Of a DNA stretch of 6,299 nucleotides, positions 5,767-6,299 are shown piece after piece. The stretch lies in NCBI GenBank assembly GCA_013698305.1, contig JACCVC010000177.1, forward strand, positions 1 to 6,299, in the 5' to 3' direction. Both the position numbers and the translations under genes were made by a program. The DNA comes from Chloroflexia bacterium. Lineage in GTDB: Bacteria > Chloroflexota > Chloroflexia > Thermomicrobiales > UBA6265. The notes beneath the pieces were generated by a model. It was not told where the DNA came from and ran no database searches. It saw only the letters and a list, made by a program, of their open reading frames with translations. Position 1 is the stretch's first letter. The number at the start of each line of letters is the position of its first letter.

Positions 5767-6147
5767 TCAGGATTCCGGAGTTGCTTCAGGCGATGCGACC
5801 GGTGACGCCGCCGGGCTGGCGATCAACACCACCGGAGTCGCAATCTCGGACGGAGACGCGTCCGTAACAGGAGACGCTACCGGAGAGGCAGCCACTGGCG
5901 AAGCCGACGCCACTGCCGGGGTTGCCGCCGCCGGGCTGGCCATCATGGTGTCCGGAGTGGCTTCCTCTTCGTCAGTGGCGTCGTCTACCGTCTCATCGAC
6001 CTCGGTGGCAGCGTCCTGTACCTCTTCTACAGGATCGTCAACCACTTCTTCCTCATCGCCGCACGCAGCCAGCAGGAGGGCACTCAGTGAGATCGCGACA
6101 AGGGCGCTTCCGCGCTTACCGTTCTGGAAAAAATTCGAAATGCGCAT
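5767..6147 (-). CDS. Small lipoprotein with acidic and Ala/Ser/Pro/Val-rich low-complexity tail
   Basis: The 126-residue product begins with a lipoprotein signal: a short basic region (Lys11, Arg12), a hydrophobic core (about 14-26) and the lipobox LAAC (26-29). Signal peptidase II should cut before Cys29, leaving a 97-98 residue protein lipid-anchored on the outer face of the membrane. The mature part has two pieces. Residues 30-63 are strongly acidic (runs such as DEEEVVDD and ATDEEEA). Residues 64-126 are a Ser/Pro/Ala/Val/Thr-rich string with repeated ASPVA and ASPAA units. No folded domain is visible, so it may be a spacer or surface-coating protein. The frame is open upstream to 6213, but ATG 6147 gives a proper signal peptide. 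A GGAGGAAG ribosome site lies about 10 bases before it, a slightly long spacing. The gene is followed by its own terminator. The specific role is unknown. Confidence 0.85.
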   Translation of the reverse strand: MRISNFFQNGKRGSALVAISLSALLLAACGDEEEVVDDPVEEVQDAATEVDETVDDATDEEEATPDTMMASPAAATPAVASASPVAASPVASPVTDASPSEIATPVVLIASPAASPVASPEATPES

Positions 6148-6245
6148 AGTGACCGTTCTTCCTCCACAAAATCGATGCATCACCGCTGCCCTCCGCAGGG
6201 TCCAGTCGGGCAATGATCCATCCAGATGAACATACGATACCCTAA

Positions 6246-6262
6246 TGACGGCACAGCCGTCA
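6246..6262. repeat. Tight hairpin TGACGGC-ACA-GCCGTCA upstream of the lipoprotein gene
   Basis: Two perfect 7-base arms flank a 3-base loop, about 100 bases upstream of the lipoprotein start. No T run follows on either strand. It could be an operator dyad for the lipoprotein promoter, or an RNA hairpin at the end of a gene lying beyond the right edge. The rest of 6148-6299 shows no gene I can support. Confidence 0.4.
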
Positions 6263-6299
6263 CGTTGCCGACCATTGGCAGGTTGGCGATGCCATCAGC

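Noticed and set aside
6180..6299. Minus-strand frame open from the right edge to a TGA at 6180-6182, possibly the end of an upstream gene
   Set aside because: Only 39 residues are visible, with no family resemblance, and the hairpin at 6246-6262 inside it argues for non-coding sequence; it cannot be decided from this window.
1..6299. CRISPR arrays, tRNA or rRNA genes, insertion sequences, defence-system genes
   Set aside because: I saw no regularly spaced repeats, cloverleaf, transposase motifs or defence domains on either strand.

Overview
The window is GC-rich bacterial DNA, and every gene I can support lies on the minus strand. It holds, from right to left in transcription order, a small lipoprotein, a double-length malic enzyme, an Eis-type acetyltransferase, a small C-terminally membrane-anchored protein, and a RimJ/RimL-type acetyltransferase cut by the left edge. 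The lipoprotein tail, built of repeated Ala-Ser-Pro-Val units, together with the high GC and an Eis-like GNAT, recalls Chloroflexota of the Thermomicrobia/Sphaerobacter type. That placement is an impression, not a demonstration.

Layout: 1-548 is a GNAT acetyltransferase whose last residues lie outside the window. 549-1016 is a 468-base gap with several inverted repeats and no convincing gene. 1017-1475 encodes a 152-residue tail-anchored protein of unknown function. 1570-2718 encodes a 382-residue Eis/SCP2-type N-acetyltransferase. 2817-5519 encodes a 900-residue protein made of two complete malic-enzyme units. 5682-5730 is a strong intrinsic terminator with a U tract, serving the lipoprotein gene at 5767-6147. 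6148-6299 is upstream sequence with one small hairpin.

The gaps between genes are 90-470 bases. Hairpins lie just downstream of the malic enzyme and the Eis-type gene, so the genes look largely independently transcribed rather than a tight operon. I see no shared pathway. The malic enzyme would feed pyruvate and NAD(P)H into central metabolism, the two GNAT proteins acetylate unknown amines, and the two small proteins are surface or membrane proteins.

The most interesting object is the tandem malic enzyme. Its first unit keeps the catalytic Tyr loop but has lost metal-binding and malate-binding residues. Its second unit keeps the metal, dinucleotide and malate residues but has a rewritten Tyr loop. 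Small bacterial malic enzymes are reported to lend this Tyr across the dimer. The pattern therefore suggests a covalent pseudo-dimer with one working composite active site and one dead one.
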